In this document: one piece after another, positions 45,423-54,340 of the stretch
Position numbering within the stretch: the first letter of the stretch is position 1
Layout: each line of letters begins with the position of its first letter
The notes under the pieces: generated by a model
Seen by the model: only the letters and a program-made list of their open reading frames with translations
What the model was told of the DNA's origin: nothing
Database searches by the model: none
Assembly: GCA_949927415.1 (NCBI GenBank)
Contig: CATLFB010000001.1
Coordinates: 248,001 to 312,000, forward strand
DNA: 64,000 nucleotides
DNA from: an uncultured Candidatus Melainabacteria bacterium
Lineage (GTDB): Bacteria; Cyanobacteriota; Vampirovibrionia; Gastranaerophilales; Gastranaerophilaceae
Direction of reading: 5' to 3'
Translations under genes and position numbers: made by a program

Positions 45423-46874
45423 ATGCCAAACATATCAAGCGTAATTAAAGCAATACAAGATATAATGAGAAAAGATACGGGCGTAGATGGTGACGCTCAA
45501 AGACTTTCTCAGATTGTTTGGATGTTGTTTTTAAAGATATTTGCTGACAAAGAAGCGGAATATGAAATAATGGATGATAATTATAAATCGCCCTTATATT
45601 CTAAATATCGCTGGCAAAATTGGGCAAAAGATGAAGAGGGAATCACTGGTGATGAGCTGATTTATTTCATCAATAATGATTTATTTCCATACTTGCAAAA
45701 CTTGGAAAATACTTCTGATAACAGAGCTTTGATTATTAAAAATATTTTTCAAGATACTTATAACTACATGAAATCAGGGACTTTGCTCCGACAAGTTATC
45801 AATAAAATTAACGAAATTGATTTTAATTCGTCAGAAGACAGACACTTGTTTAATGACATTTATGAACAACTTTTACAAAGTTTACAATCTGCAGGAAATG
45901 CGGGAGAATATTATACTCCTCGTGCAGTAACCCAATTCATTGTTGATATGATTAACCCTAAAATCGGAGAAAAAATTCTTGACCCGGCTTGTGGAACAGG
46001 CGGATTTTTAGCTTGCTCAATTGAACATTTAAAAAAACAGATTTCAACAACAACTGACGGGGAAACTTTGAATAATAATATTTTCGGGATAGAAAAGAAA
46101 CCTTTGCCGCATCAGCTTTGTACAACAAATATGATTTTACATGGAATTGATACTCCAATAAATATTAGACGTGATAATACTTTATCAAAACCGATAAACA
46201 ACATTTCACCTGCAGATAGAGTTGATTGTATCGTAACAAATCCACCTTTCGGGGGTATTGAAGAAGAAGGAATAGAAAGTAATTTTCCATCCTCTTATAG
46301 AACAAAAGAAACGGCAGATTTGTTCTTACTATTTATTATTGCAAAACTAAAACCACAGGGAAGATGTGGAGTAGTCCTTCCTGACGGGGCTTTATTTGGA
46401 GAAGGTGTTAAAACAAGAATTAAAGAAAAACTTATGACTGATTGTAATTTGCACACCATTATAAGACTTCCAAAAAGTGTTTTTGCACCATATACATCAA
46501 TCAATACAAACCTTTTGTTCTTTACTAAAGGAGAACCAACGAAAGAAACGTGGTTTTATAGATTAGATATGCCTGAAGGCTACAAAAATTTTTCAAAAAC
46601 GAAACCAATGAAAAGAGACCACTTAAAACCGGTTGAAGATTGGTGGAATAATAGAAAAGAAATCGAGGTAGAAGGATTTTTCAAAGCTAAAAGGTACAAA
46701 ATAGAAGAAATAAAAGCACGCAATTACAATCTTGATTTATGCGGATATCCTTACGAAGAAGAAATAGTATTACCACCTATGGAATTATTGAAACAATATC
46801 AAGAAAAAAGAGCCGAGCTGGATAAAAATATTGATGAGGTTTTAGTACAGATTAAGTCGATGCTTGAGGGGTAA
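45423..46874 (+). CDS. hsdM: Type I restriction-modification DNA methyltransferase
   Basis: The N6-adenine methyltransferase subunit. The 483-aa protein has the N-terminal helical domain, the SAM-binding motif I (ILDPACGTGGFL), the catalytic NPPF motif IV (VTNPPFGG) and the typical AGEYYTPRAVTQFIVD just before motif I. It lies between hsdR and hsdS with spaces of only three bases each way. Confidence 0.95.
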   Translation: MPNISSVIKAIQDIMRKDTGVDGDAQRLSQIVWMLFLKIFADKEAEYEIMDDNYKSPLYSKYRWQNWAKDEEGITGDELIYFINNDLFPYLQNLENTSDNRALIIKNIFQDTYNYMKSGTLLRQVINKINEIDFNSSEDRHLFNDIYEQLLQSLQSAGNAGEYYTPRAVTQFIVDMINPKIGEKILDPACGTGGFLACSIEHLKKQISTTTDGETLNNNIFGIEKKPLPHQLCTTNMILHGIDTPINIRRDNTLSKPINNISPADRVDCIVTNPPFGGIEEEGIESNFPSSYRTKETADLFLLFIIAKLKPQGRCGVVLPDGALFGEGVKTRIKEKLMTDCNLHTIIRLPKSVFAPYTSINTNLLFFTKGEPTKETWFYRLDMPEGYKNFSKTKPMKRDHLKPVEDWWNNRKEIEVEGFFKAKRYKIEEIKARNYNLDLCGYPYEEEIVLPPMELLKQYQEKRAELDKNIDEVLVQIKSMLEG

Positions 46875-46877
46875 CCT

Positions 46878-47639
46878 ATGAAAGCAGAAACTTTAAAAAA
46901 ATCAATATTACAATATGCAATGCAAGGAAAACTTGTTCCTCAAGATTCAAATGATGAACCTGCAAGCGAGCTTTTAAAACGAATAAAGGCTGAAAAAGAG
47001 CAACTGATTAAAGACGGTAAAATCAAAAAAGAAAAACCTTTACCACAAATTACAAAAGAGGAAATACCATTTGAATTGCCAAAAGGTTGGGAATGGGTAA
47101 GGTTGGGTGATATTGTTGCAATTTCTACCGGCAGGTATGATGCAAACCATGCTTTAGAAAATGGTCAATATGCTTTTTTTACTTGTTCTTACACTCCAAT
47201 GAAGTGTAATACCTATTCATATTCAGGAAAAGGAATTATTTTACCAGGCAATGGTGCTAATGTAGGGTTGTCCATATATTATGAAGGTAAGTTTGATGTA
47301 TATCAAAGGACATATGTATTACAAGCATATTCAAATTTATTCTTAAAATATATTCATTATTTGTTAATTGGAAATTGGAAAGAATATAATGCAAATAAAT
47401 TATTTGGTGGGGCAACACCTTATATTAAATTAGGAAATATTCAAAATTATATAGTTCCACTTCCACCACTTGCAGAACAACAACGAATTGTTAAAAAATT
47501 AGAACAGATATTACCTCTAATTGATGAATACAGCAAAAATGAAGAAGAATTATCTAAACTGAACGAAACTTTACCAAATAAAGAAATCCATCTTGCAACA
47601 TGCAGTTCAAGGCAAACTTGTCCAACAAAATCCCAATGA
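46878..47639 (+). CDS. hsdS: Type I specificity subunit, first half (truncated by frameshift)
   Basis: 253 aa: an N-terminal conserved segment (KKSILQYAMQGKLVPQ, then PFELPKGWEWVRLGDI), one target-recognition domain and the central helical spacer (LPPLAEQQRIVKKLEQILPLIDEY). It then runs out of frame after LNETLPNK and ends 21 residues later in nonsense sequence. The downstream frame resumes with the same conserved segment, so the natural gene was a single hsdS of about 466 codons (46878-48276). A 5-bp loss at a direct repeat (ACCAA) near 47568 could explain the frameshift; this is inference. Confidence 0.85.
   Translation: MKAETLKKSILQYAMQGKLVPQDSNDEPASELLKRIKAEKEQLIKDGKIKKEKPLPQITKEEIPFELPKGWEWVRLGDIVAISTGRYDANHALENGQYAFFTCSYTPMKCNTYSYSGKGIILPGNGANVGLSIYYEGKFDVYQRTYVLQAYSNLFLKYIHYLLIGNWKEYNANKLFGGATPYIKLGNIQNYIVPLPPLAEQQRIVKKLEQILPLIDEYSKNEEELSKLNETLPNKEIHLATCSSRQTCPTKSQ
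46896..47117 (+). repeat. hsdS internal direct repeat, copy A
   Basis: About 222 bp that match 47581-47802 closely at DNA and protein level (74 residues from KKSILQ to GDIV). Such repeats allow recombination between the two halves, changing or deleting a recognition domain. Confidence 0.8.
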
Positions 47640-47802
47640 TGAACCGGCAAGCGAGCTTTTGAAACGAATAAAATCCGAAAAAGAACAGCTAATCAAAGAC
47701 GGTAAAATCAAAAAAGAAAAACCCCTACCTCCAATTACGAAAGATGAAACACCATTCGAATTGCCCAAGGGTTGGGAATGGGTAAGATTAGGTGATATTG
47801 TG
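47581..47802 (+). repeat. hsdS internal direct repeat, copy B
   Basis: Second copy of the conserved segment preceding the second recognition domain; see copy A. Confidence 0.8.
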
Positions 47803-48276
47803 AATTATGGATTAACAGGTAGTTTAGAATATTCTGAAGAACTTGATAAAAATATGTGGATATTGGATTTGGAAGACATTGAAAAAGTTTCTTCAAAATT
47901 ACTCATTAAAAATCGAATTAAAAATAAAACTTTTAATAGTACAAAGAAGTGTTTTCAAAAAAGAGATGTTTTATATGGAAAATTACGACCATATCTAGAC
48001 AAAGTTATAGTTGCAGATGAAAATGGGATTTGTACTACAGAGATTTTGCCATTAAGAACATATGCGAATCTCAACCCTTATTATTTAAGATGGGTATTAA
48101 AGAATCCTACATTTTTACAATATGTTAACCAGTTAACTTATGGAGTGAAGATGCCAAGATTGGGTACTGAGGATGGCAAAAATGCAATTATACCACTTCC
48201 ACCTTTTGCCGAACAACAACGAATTGTTGCTAAGGTCGATGAACTTATGCAAATTATTGATAATTTAAAAGTGTAA
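47593..48276 (+). CDS. Type I specificity subunit, second half
   Basis: 227 aa in the +1 frame, beginning with a TTG at 47593; the frame is open to 47581 or earlier (KKSILQHAVQGKLV). It repeats the conserved segment PFELPKGWEWVRLGDI, followed by a different target-recognition domain and LPPFAEQQRIVAKVDELMQIIDNL. There is no SD at the TTG, so independent translation is doubtful, but re-initiation is possible. In some type I systems a half HsdS is still functional as a dimer. Treat the pair as a split hsdS. Confidence 0.8.
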   Translation: MQHAVQGKLVQQNPNDEPASELLKRIKSEKEQLIKDGKIKKEKPLPPITKDETPFELPKGWEWVRLGDIVNYGLTGSLEYSEELDKNMWILDLEDIEKVSSKLLIKNRIKNKTFNSTKKCFQKRDVLYGKLRPYLDKVIVADENGICTTEILPLRTYANLNPYYLRWVLKNPTFLQYVNQLTYGVKMPRLGTEDGKNAIIPLPPFAEQQRIVAKVDELMQIIDNLKV

Positions 48277-48430
48277 TCTTATGGACATCTTAATCTTAGC
48301 AAACGATTTTGATATAGTTGAGAATTAATTATATACGCTCTCTTTTTATGTGAAAAAAGCTATTCTAAGAAAACTTAAAAAATATCATTGCAAGAATATT
48401 TCCTTAATATCAAGAAATCATACACTATTT

Positions 48431-48477
48431 ATCCGGATTTACATTTAAATTCAACCTGCTTAAATCCGGATTTTTAA
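48431..48477 (+). terminator. Terminator of the restriction-modification operon
   Basis: ATCCGGATTT and AAATCCGGAT form a 10-bp stem with a 21-nt loop, followed by TTTTTAAC. It lies 155 nt after hsdS. The rest of the gap is AT-rich without a gene. Confidence 0.75.
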
Positions 48478-48577
48478 CTTACTTAATTTTGCGCACAAAG
48501 CTTTTTATTTTAAAAGATTTATTCGTATGTTTTTAAATTTTGACAATTTGATAATTTTATTATGAAAGGAGAAATTT

Positions 48578-48892
48578 ATGAGTTGGATTTATCTTGTTTT
48601 AGCAATTATTTTTGAAACTCTGGGAACTACATTTCTAAAAATGTCTCACGGATTTTCGCATCTTTTGCCATCAATAGGCACCATACTTAGTTACGTACTT
48701 TGTTTTCTGCTCTTATCGTTTGCATTAAAAACAATTGATATGAGCATAGCTTATGCAATTTGGGCTGCGTTTGGAATACTTCTGGTCAGCGCAATCGGAA
48801 TGGTATTTTTCCATGAATCCGTGAGTTTTCTAAAAATTGCATCTATTGCATTAATAATTCTTGGAACGGTCGGCTTAAGACTTGCAAATTAA
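48578..48892 (+). CDS. SMR family multidrug/quaternary-ammonium transporter
   Basis: 104 aa with four membrane helices, the size of EmrE/SugE-type transporters. The essential Glu of helix 1 is present (LAIIFETLGT, residue about 13). The start follows GAAAGGAG seven bases upstream. Drug or guanidinium export by proton exchange is the family role; the substrate here is not known. It is monocistronic and lies at the right side of the accessory island. Confidence 0.9.
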   Translation: MSWIYLVLAIIFETLGTTFLKMSHGFSHLLPSIGTILSYVLCFLLLSFALKTIDMSIAYAIWAAFGILLVSAIGMVFFHESVSFLKIASIALIILGTVGLRLAN

Positions 48893-48935
48893 GTATTCAT
48901 AGAACCTGATAAGAAAAGCCTCAATTTATGCATTA

Positions 48936-48969
48936 AAAAACGGCCTCAGATTTTTCTAAGACCGTTTTT
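48936..48969. terminator. Bidirectional terminator between SMR and autotransporter
   Basis: AAAAACGG and CCGTTTTT outer stem with a mostly paired interior; T-runs lie both sides and the genes converge. Confidence 0.85.
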
Positions 48970-48979
48970 ATTTTGAAAA

Positions 48980-51900
48980 TTAAAGTACAACTCTGAATCC
49001 GAATTGGAATCCGACACCATTTCTTCCGCCGGATCTGAACATTGACTGAAGATAACCTGTGCATCTTTCGCCAGCCGTTTTCTGGATACCCAGACCGTAC
49101 ATGAAATATGGGTCAAGGCTCAATTCAGGAAGACTTACATCATTTGCCATAAATTTGGTATCGTCAAGAATATTCCAAACGATTGTTAATCCCATATATG
49201 GCTGCCATCCGTGTTTGAAGTTTCCGATAAATTTAACACCCGGCGCGATTTGAATTGCGTTCAGCGGGTCGCCGTTAATATTTACACCGGCTGCATTTTT
49301 ATAATCAAATGTATTTACAAAGCTGTATGACATCATATAACTTGGCTGAATGATAAATCTGCCTTCTCCAAGTTCCCAGTTGTAACCTGTTTTAGATGCA
49401 ACACCTGCCATTAGCATTGTAAAGTTTTCGTTGCCGTACATTGTGCTGGCCTCACCTGCATTTGCACCAACGTTTGCTGTTAATGCGGTAAAGAAGTTAC
49501 CCTTAAATAAGACGCCTGTTGCACCTAAAGTTCCGCCGTTTTGATAGATTCCTGTTCCGTTAAATGACTGGTGGCTTCCGTTGTATGCACCGTACAATGA
49601 ATACATTCCGTCAAAACCGTGTTTCAGTTCAAATATATCGGAATCTCCGCCAAAGAATGAGCCGTATGAAACATTTGAAACTTTCGGTCCGTTATTTAAG
49701 TTGACCTTTTCGAATGTTCCGTAAGGTTTAAACCACAAGCCTTTGCTGTCATGCGGATTAGTTGAAGGATTGTATTTTCCGCCTTCTGTAATAGCATAGC
49801 GGTTGCGCATTTTCATAACATTTCTTTGAGATTGCGGCATTAGCATATACAAATCCATGTTATTAAATGCCATTTCATACGAATTTAACTGTGTTAAATA
49901 TGCACCGGTCAAAGCGCCAACAGGGCCGGTCAAAACTGCAGGGTTATAATTTTTGCTGGTTTTTCCGGCTGAACCTGCAAGAACGATTTGGCCTGTATGC
50001 GGGTCGTAATTTGCACCGTATCTGAATATCGGGCCAAGTACTTCCGCTCTGTTATCAAGATTCAGTTCTACAACATCAAGCAGAGGACTGTTGCCGTTTT
50101 CATCTTTTTCAATAAAGTCGAATTTGAATGAAGTAGCTGACGGATTTTTATCAGGCAAAATGTTGAGGTTATTGATAATCAACTTTCCGTCTCCAGATAC
50201 AGAAGCGGCTGCTATTGTATCAGACATGCCGGTTTTCATATCAATATCAAGTCCGAGTTTGCCGTTGCCGTCCATATAGAGGTTTCCGAAGTTAACTCTG
50301 TCTGTTGCACTGTTATTTGCAAGGTTAAGTTGTGCATTGTTGTTAAAATGAGTATTTGCGGCTGAAAAATATTGCGCACCGGGCACAACTGTTGTCATAC
50401 CGCCGTTATAGAAGATATCTCCCGTAAATCCGCTGTTGTTGCCGGCAAGAACAAGATTTCCGGTACCTTCTTTAAAGATTTGACCTTCACCTTGAATTCC
50501 GCCGTTTACAGTTATTGATTTCGGGCCGTTAAAAGTTAATTGAGCGATATTGTCTCCATTATTGACCATAGTAATATCATTCGGAACCGGAGCAAGAACG
50601 ATTTCTCGGGCATTTTGCGGATTAGCGGCAGTATTACCCGAGAACACTACGTCTTTTGAAAAAGCTGATACTGTAACTTTTCCGCCGTCATTATAAATAG
50701 CACCGCCGCTTTGGCCTGCATGGTTGTTTACAAATGAGGTGTCAATCAGGTTTGCGGTACCTGTGTTATATATTGCACCGCCGTTCAAGTTTGCAGAGTT
50801 ATATTGGACAAATGAATTTGCGATAGTCAACTGGCCGGCATTATTTACAACAGCACCGCTGTTTGCTGTTGCAAAATTTGTTAATGCTTTATTTGTCAAT
50901 GAAGAGCCGACATTAATTAGTTCAAGACGCTGGCCTTCTGCAACCGTAATACCTTCGTATCCGCCGCCGTTCAGTTCATATCCGTCAAAATTGATTTTCA
51001 GATATTCGCCGTTCATTGCGCCAAGATTTTGGCCGAGAAGCAGATCTGCGGCAGGATTTTGTCTGTATTCTCTGATACCTTCTGCAGTTATTGCATCTGC
51101 AAGACCGTTAGAGGTATCTTTTTCAACATTAATGAAACCATCTTCTCCAATTGACAGAGTGAATTTTTTATTCCCTGTATATTGAACAATCGAATCACCT
51201 ACAAGTGAAAAATCTGAGTCTAATTTGTTGAACAATTTGAAATTATTTTTATCACCATCTTTAATTTTCACATCAAAGTGTTCTGCGTCAAACTTCAAGC
51301 CGCCTGACATTGAATCAGAAACGTTAAAAATATCGCTTTCACCTTTTGACAAATCTGCATCAAAGGCAATCTTGACATTTTCTTCGTTTATTTCCAAATT
51401 TCTCACATTTAATGTGTCGATTTTGTCATTCTGCATATTCAGTGTGCCTGAAGTAAGAGTCAAATCTACATTATTGAAAATCGGAGAACTTTCAGCAGAT
51501 TTCGCAGCGGAAGCTTGGGAATTCAAAACAAGTTCACCGCTTTTTAATTCAAGCGCCGTATTTTTAACCTGAGCATTAAAAGTAACATTTCCGTCAACAC
51601 TCAAAGAAGCTGAATCAGGACTTGAACCTGCGATTCCGTCATTGAAAAGAAGTTTGCTGTTTTCTTTACGTGTAATTAAGCGGACATTACCTTCCTGAAT
51701 AAAAATAGCATTTGATTCCGGCGTGCCCATATCCTGACCGACTCTGTGCATGTTGCCGGTGAATTCATGAGTTTTTTCGTCATCCGCTTCTATTTGAAAC
51801 ATTTGAAGTGCGCCGCTTGATGAATTTTGATTAACATGGATAGCACCGCCGTCCTGATCGGCTTTGTTGTTGATAAAGTCTGAATTTATAACCCTTACAA

Positions 51901-53050
51901 CTTCGAGTGTTGATGTGCTTGCACTGTTAGATAAAGTTGCAATGGCACCGCCGCGGGTTTTTGCGTGGTTATTTTCGAATTTACTGTCATGGATTTCCAT
52001 AACTCCGCCATGCGAATACACGGCACCGCCAAGAGTTTCTGCAACGTTACCGGTAAATGTTGAACCATAAACCATCACCGGATCTTCGCCTGAGACTGCT
52101 ATCGCGCCGCCTGAATTTGAGGAGTTTTCAGTAAACGTACCGTTATGAACCTTCAAAGAACCGCTTGCATCAATTGCACCGCCGGAATTACGCGCAGTAT
52201 TTTCGGTAAAAGTACTGTTATAAATTTCAATGCCGCGTCCTAAAGTGCCGCTTGATGACACAGACATCGCACCGCCGGTATGCGCATGGTTGTCACGGAA
52301 TGTCAAATTATCTAAAGACACCTCTGCACTGCTGATATACATTGCGCCGCCCATACTTGCTTCATTACCTTCAAAAACGCAATCATGAATTGCATGAACA
52401 ATTCCGCTGTCAGAAGATATTTTCAGTCCGTCAATAGCTATTGCGCCGCCGTATTTGTTATACTCTTCCAGAGTTCCGGCATGGTTGTTTTTGAATTCGG
52501 AGCCTGAAATTTCAATATTATTCGCATTTCTGAAATAAAGGGCTCCGCCGCCTGTTGCAGCACTATTTCCAATAAACTTTGAATCTTTTATCTGTCCTTG
52601 TTTTGTCTGCGCAAAATATATCGCACCGCCGTTTGCTGCGGCACTGTTTTCATTAAATTCAGTATTTAAAATTTCGGCATTTTTCGTTTGATAAAGCATC
52701 AAAGCGCCGCCGCCCGTTGAGAAATCACTTGCGGTACTTTTATTTGAATTAAAGAAACTGTCTCTTACATTGAGAGTTCCGCCCCAGTCATAGATGGCTC
52801 CGCCGCCGCCCGGGATTCCGTAAACTGCTCCATGGGTGTTTGTATTGTTGTTAAAAGTATTATTTATAACATTTAACTCATTTCTGTTTACTGAAACACC
52901 GCCGTAAAAACCTGCAAATTCGCCGGCATCTGTATAATTTTCATAAGTTTGGCCTTCGGTAATATCCACACCAAAGGCTTTTTCCGGATTGAATGGTGCG
53001 CAAAGCATTACCACAGCGCACGCCATTAACAATGTTTTGTGTCGAATCAT
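48980..53050 (-). CDS. Large Pmp-like autotransporter (type V secretion)
   Basis: 1356 aa. A signal peptide (residues 1-27) is followed by a repeat-rich passenger (about 50-430) with many copies of FxxN and GGA(I/A/M) motifs, as in chlamydial polymorphic membrane proteins and other beta-helix adhesins (NNTNTHGAVYG, NSAAANGGAIYFA, NTARNSGGAI). A middle part with a second short GGAI block (GGAIYNTGTAN, GGAIYNDGG) and PATR-like segments follows. The C-terminal ~270 residues form an autotransporter beta-barrel ending GFQFGFRVVL. The barrel indicates an outer membrane. ATG 53050 has AAAGGAATAATAAAA upstream. The probable role is adhesion or surface variation. Confidence 0.9.
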   Translation of the reverse strand: MIRHKTLLMACAVVMLCAPFNPEKAFGVDITEGQTYENYTDAGEFAGFYGGVSVNRNELNVINNTFNNNTNTHGAVYGIPGGGGAIYDWGGTLNVRDSFFNSNKSTASDFSTGGGALMLYQTKNAEILNTEFNENSAAANGGAIYFAQTKQGQIKDSKFIGNSAATGGGALYFRNANNIEISGSEFKNNHAGTLEEYNKYGGAIAIDGLKISSDSGIVHAIHDCVFEGNEASMGGAMYISSAEVSLDNLTFRDNHAHTGGAMSVSSSGTLGRGIEIYNSTFTENTARNSGGAIDASGSLKVHNGTFTENSSNSGGAIAVSGEDPVMVYGSTFTGNVAETLGGAVYSHGGVMEIHDSKFENNHAKTRGGAIATLSNSASTSTLEVVRVINSDFINNKADQDGGAIHVNQNSSSGALQMFQIEADDEKTHEFTGNMHRVGQDMGTPESNAIFIQEGNVRLITRKENSKLLFNDGIAGSSPDSASLSVDGNVTFNAQVKNTALELKSGELVLNSQASAAKSAESSPIFNNVDLTLTSGTLNMQNDKIDTLNVRNLEINEENVKIAFDADLSKGESDIFNVSDSMSGGLKFDAEHFDVKIKDGDKNNFKLFNKLDSDFSLVGDSIVQYTGNKKFTLSIGEDGFINVEKDTSNGLADAITAEGIREYRQNPAADLLLGQNLGAMNGEYLKINFDGYELNGGGYEGITVAEGQRLELINVGSSLTNKALTNFATANSGAVVNNAGQLTIANSFVQYNSANLNGGAIYNTGTANLIDTSFVNNHAGQSGGAIYNDGGKVTVSAFSKDVVFSGNTAANPQNAREIVLAPVPNDITMVNNGDNIAQLTFNGPKSITVNGGIQGEGQIFKEGTGNLVLAGNNSGFTGDIFYNGGMTTVVPGAQYFSAANTHFNNNAQLNLANNSATDRVNFGNLYMDGNGKLGLDIDMKTGMSDTIAAASVSGDGKLIINNLNILPDKNPSATSFKFDFIEKDENGNSPLLDVVELNLDNRAEVLGPIFRYGANYDPHTGQIVLAGSAGKTSKNYNPAVLTGPVGALTGAYLTQLNSYEMAFNNMDLYMLMPQSQRNVMKMRNRYAITEGGKYNPSTNPHDSKGLWFKPYGTFEKVNLNNGPKVSNVSYGSFFGGDSDIFELKHGFDGMYSLYGAYNGSHQSFNGTGIYQNGGTLGATGVLFKGNFFTALTANVGANAGEASTMYGNENFTMLMAGVASKTGYNWELGEGRFIIQPSYMMSYSFVNTFDYKNAAGVNINGDPLNAIQIAPGVKFIGNFKHGWQPYMGLTIVWNILDDTKFMANDVSLPELSLDPYFMYGLGIQKTAGERCTGYLQSMFRSGGRNGVGFQFGFRVVL

Positions 53051-53095
53051 TTTTATTATTCCTTTTTTAACGCTATTTGCTATTCTGAATCAGTA

Positions 53096-53160
53096 AAATG
53101 CTATATTTAATAATATAATTACAGCATTTCTTTGTCAATATTACACATTATATAGCATTT
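53096..53160 (-). promoter_or_regulatory. Autotransporter promoter enclosed by inverted repeats
   Basis: TTGACA (53133-53138), 17-nt spacer and TATTAT (53110-53115) on the minus strand make a near-consensus promoter. It is flanked by a perfect 11-bp inverted repeat, AAATGCTATAT (53096-53106) and ATATAGCATTT (53150-53160). A third half-site, AGCATTT, sits in the spacer (about 53122-53128). The repeats could be operator sites for a regulator, or a 43-bp invertible promoter. Confidence 0.65.
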
Positions 53161-53304
53161 ACAAATATTAAAAGTTTATATAAACAATTTCAGAATTATT
53201 CAAAATATTGACCGACAGGCTAATTTTGTTCAAACATTTTTTTAGTTTAATTAAATTATAAACAAAAAATCTTTTTCATACTTCCAGCTATTCTTAATTC
53301 CAAC

Positions 53305-53328
53305 GGAGCCGAAAGGCTCTTTTTTTTT
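53305..53328 (+). terminator. Orphan plus-strand terminator
   Basis: GAGCC GAAA GGCTC followed by nine T on the plus strand. No plus-strand gene lies upstream. It would stop transcripts running rightward from the autotransporter promoter region. The gap 53051-53414 holds this, the promoter and otherwise AT-rich sequence. Confidence 0.8.
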
Positions 53329-53414
53329 GCCGGATATAACACGGAAGAGATGATGACAAAATCTGGCTGCAATAAAATTTATTCAAGCCTGACGATTTCA
53401 AACAAGAACTTCTT

Positions 53415-54329
53415 TTACAAACTCAAAAATACATCTTCCTGTACTTTGAACTCAAATTCACTTCCGGCAGGAATTGAAATTCGTCCGCCCTTATAACCGA
53501 TTGAAATAACCGGAGACAAAACAAAATTTACGCCATACGCCGCAATTCCGACGATAGTGGGCACGGGAGAAATTATAGCTCCAATCGGATTGTTTGAAAG
53601 TTTCGTAGATGTTTTTCTGGTTTTCTGATAAAATTTTTCGCCTTTATCAACCTGATTTGCAACACCTTTCCAGTATTGGCGCTTGCCTTTTATGTTGTTC
53701 ACAAAAATCTTTTTATGGTTTGCTTTTGTAACTTTGCCATGAGCAGAGTAAGTTTTTCCGTTGAAAGAAACGCTTTCCAAAACAAGTACGACAAGCCCGC
53801 CGTTTCCGGTCATTTGCGGGGCATGAACATCTTTGACGGAAGCTTTCAAAACAGCCCCTGCAGGAATTGTCACATATTTTTGATAAACTGGCGCCACAGA
53901 GGTAAAACTTACTTTCGAACCTTCATGGAGATAATCTGACACAACCGAAGATGATTTCACTCTGAATTTTGTGCCTTTTTTAATTTTTATGGCAGTAAAG
54001 TCGTTTTTTGTAACGGTTGAGCCCGGAAGATCTTTATTAACCTTTTTGACAACAGGGTCAGGTGCCGAAGGAACGTTTTTGGGAGGAGCCGTTGTTGTAG
54101 TTTGGTTTTGGGATTGAGCAGGTTTTGGCTGGGTTGTAATGGTTTTGGACTGAGAACCTGTTGTTTTTGGAAGCGGCGGAAGATTTTGCTGCTCCAATTT
54201 TGTAGGATTGTAGTTTTTGCGAATTTCCTCATCAACAGACAGGTCAAGTTCAAGCGCAAAGCAGGCTGAATTCAGCAAAAAAACAGCCGCAAAAAGACAA
54301 ATCAACCTTCCTGATATTGACCTTCCCAA
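53415..54329 (-). CDS. Secreted protein, paralogue of the 36.1-kb gene
   Basis: 304 aa with a signal peptide (about 1-25). A Thr/Gln/Pro-rich linker (about 50-100) is followed by a C-terminal domain matching the protein at 36.1-37.1 kb: IKKGTKFRVKSSS, LVVLVLESVSFNGKTYSAHGKV, NHKKIFVNNIKG and the end IPAGSEFEFKVQEDVFL. A hydrophobic pair (GIAAYGVNFVLSPVISIG) precedes the last motif. The TTG start at 54329 is supported by AGGAG with 8-nt spacing. It lies 11 nt after the GltD-type gene and is probably cotranscribed. Family unknown. Confidence 0.65.
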   Translation of the reverse strand: MGRSISGRLICLFAAVFLLNSACFALELDLSVDEEIRKNYNPTKLEQQNLPPLPKTTGSQSKTITTQPKPAQSQNQTTTTAPPKNVPSAPDPVVKKVNKDLPGSTVTKNDFTAIKIKKGTKFRVKSSSVVSDYLHEGSKVSFTSVAPVYQKYVTIPAGAVLKASVKDVHAPQMTGNGGLVVLVLESVSFNGKTYSAHGKVTKANHKKIFVNNIKGKRQYWKGVANQVDKGEKFYQKTRKTSTKLSNNPIGAIISPVPTIVGIAAYGVNFVLSPVISIGYKGGRISIPAGSEFEFKVQEDVFLSL

Positions 54330-54340
54330 ACTAAAATCTC

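Noticed and set aside
40530-48577. Prophage or integrative element at the tRNA
   Set aside because: No integrase and no repeated 3' tRNA end were found, so only 'accessory island' is supported.
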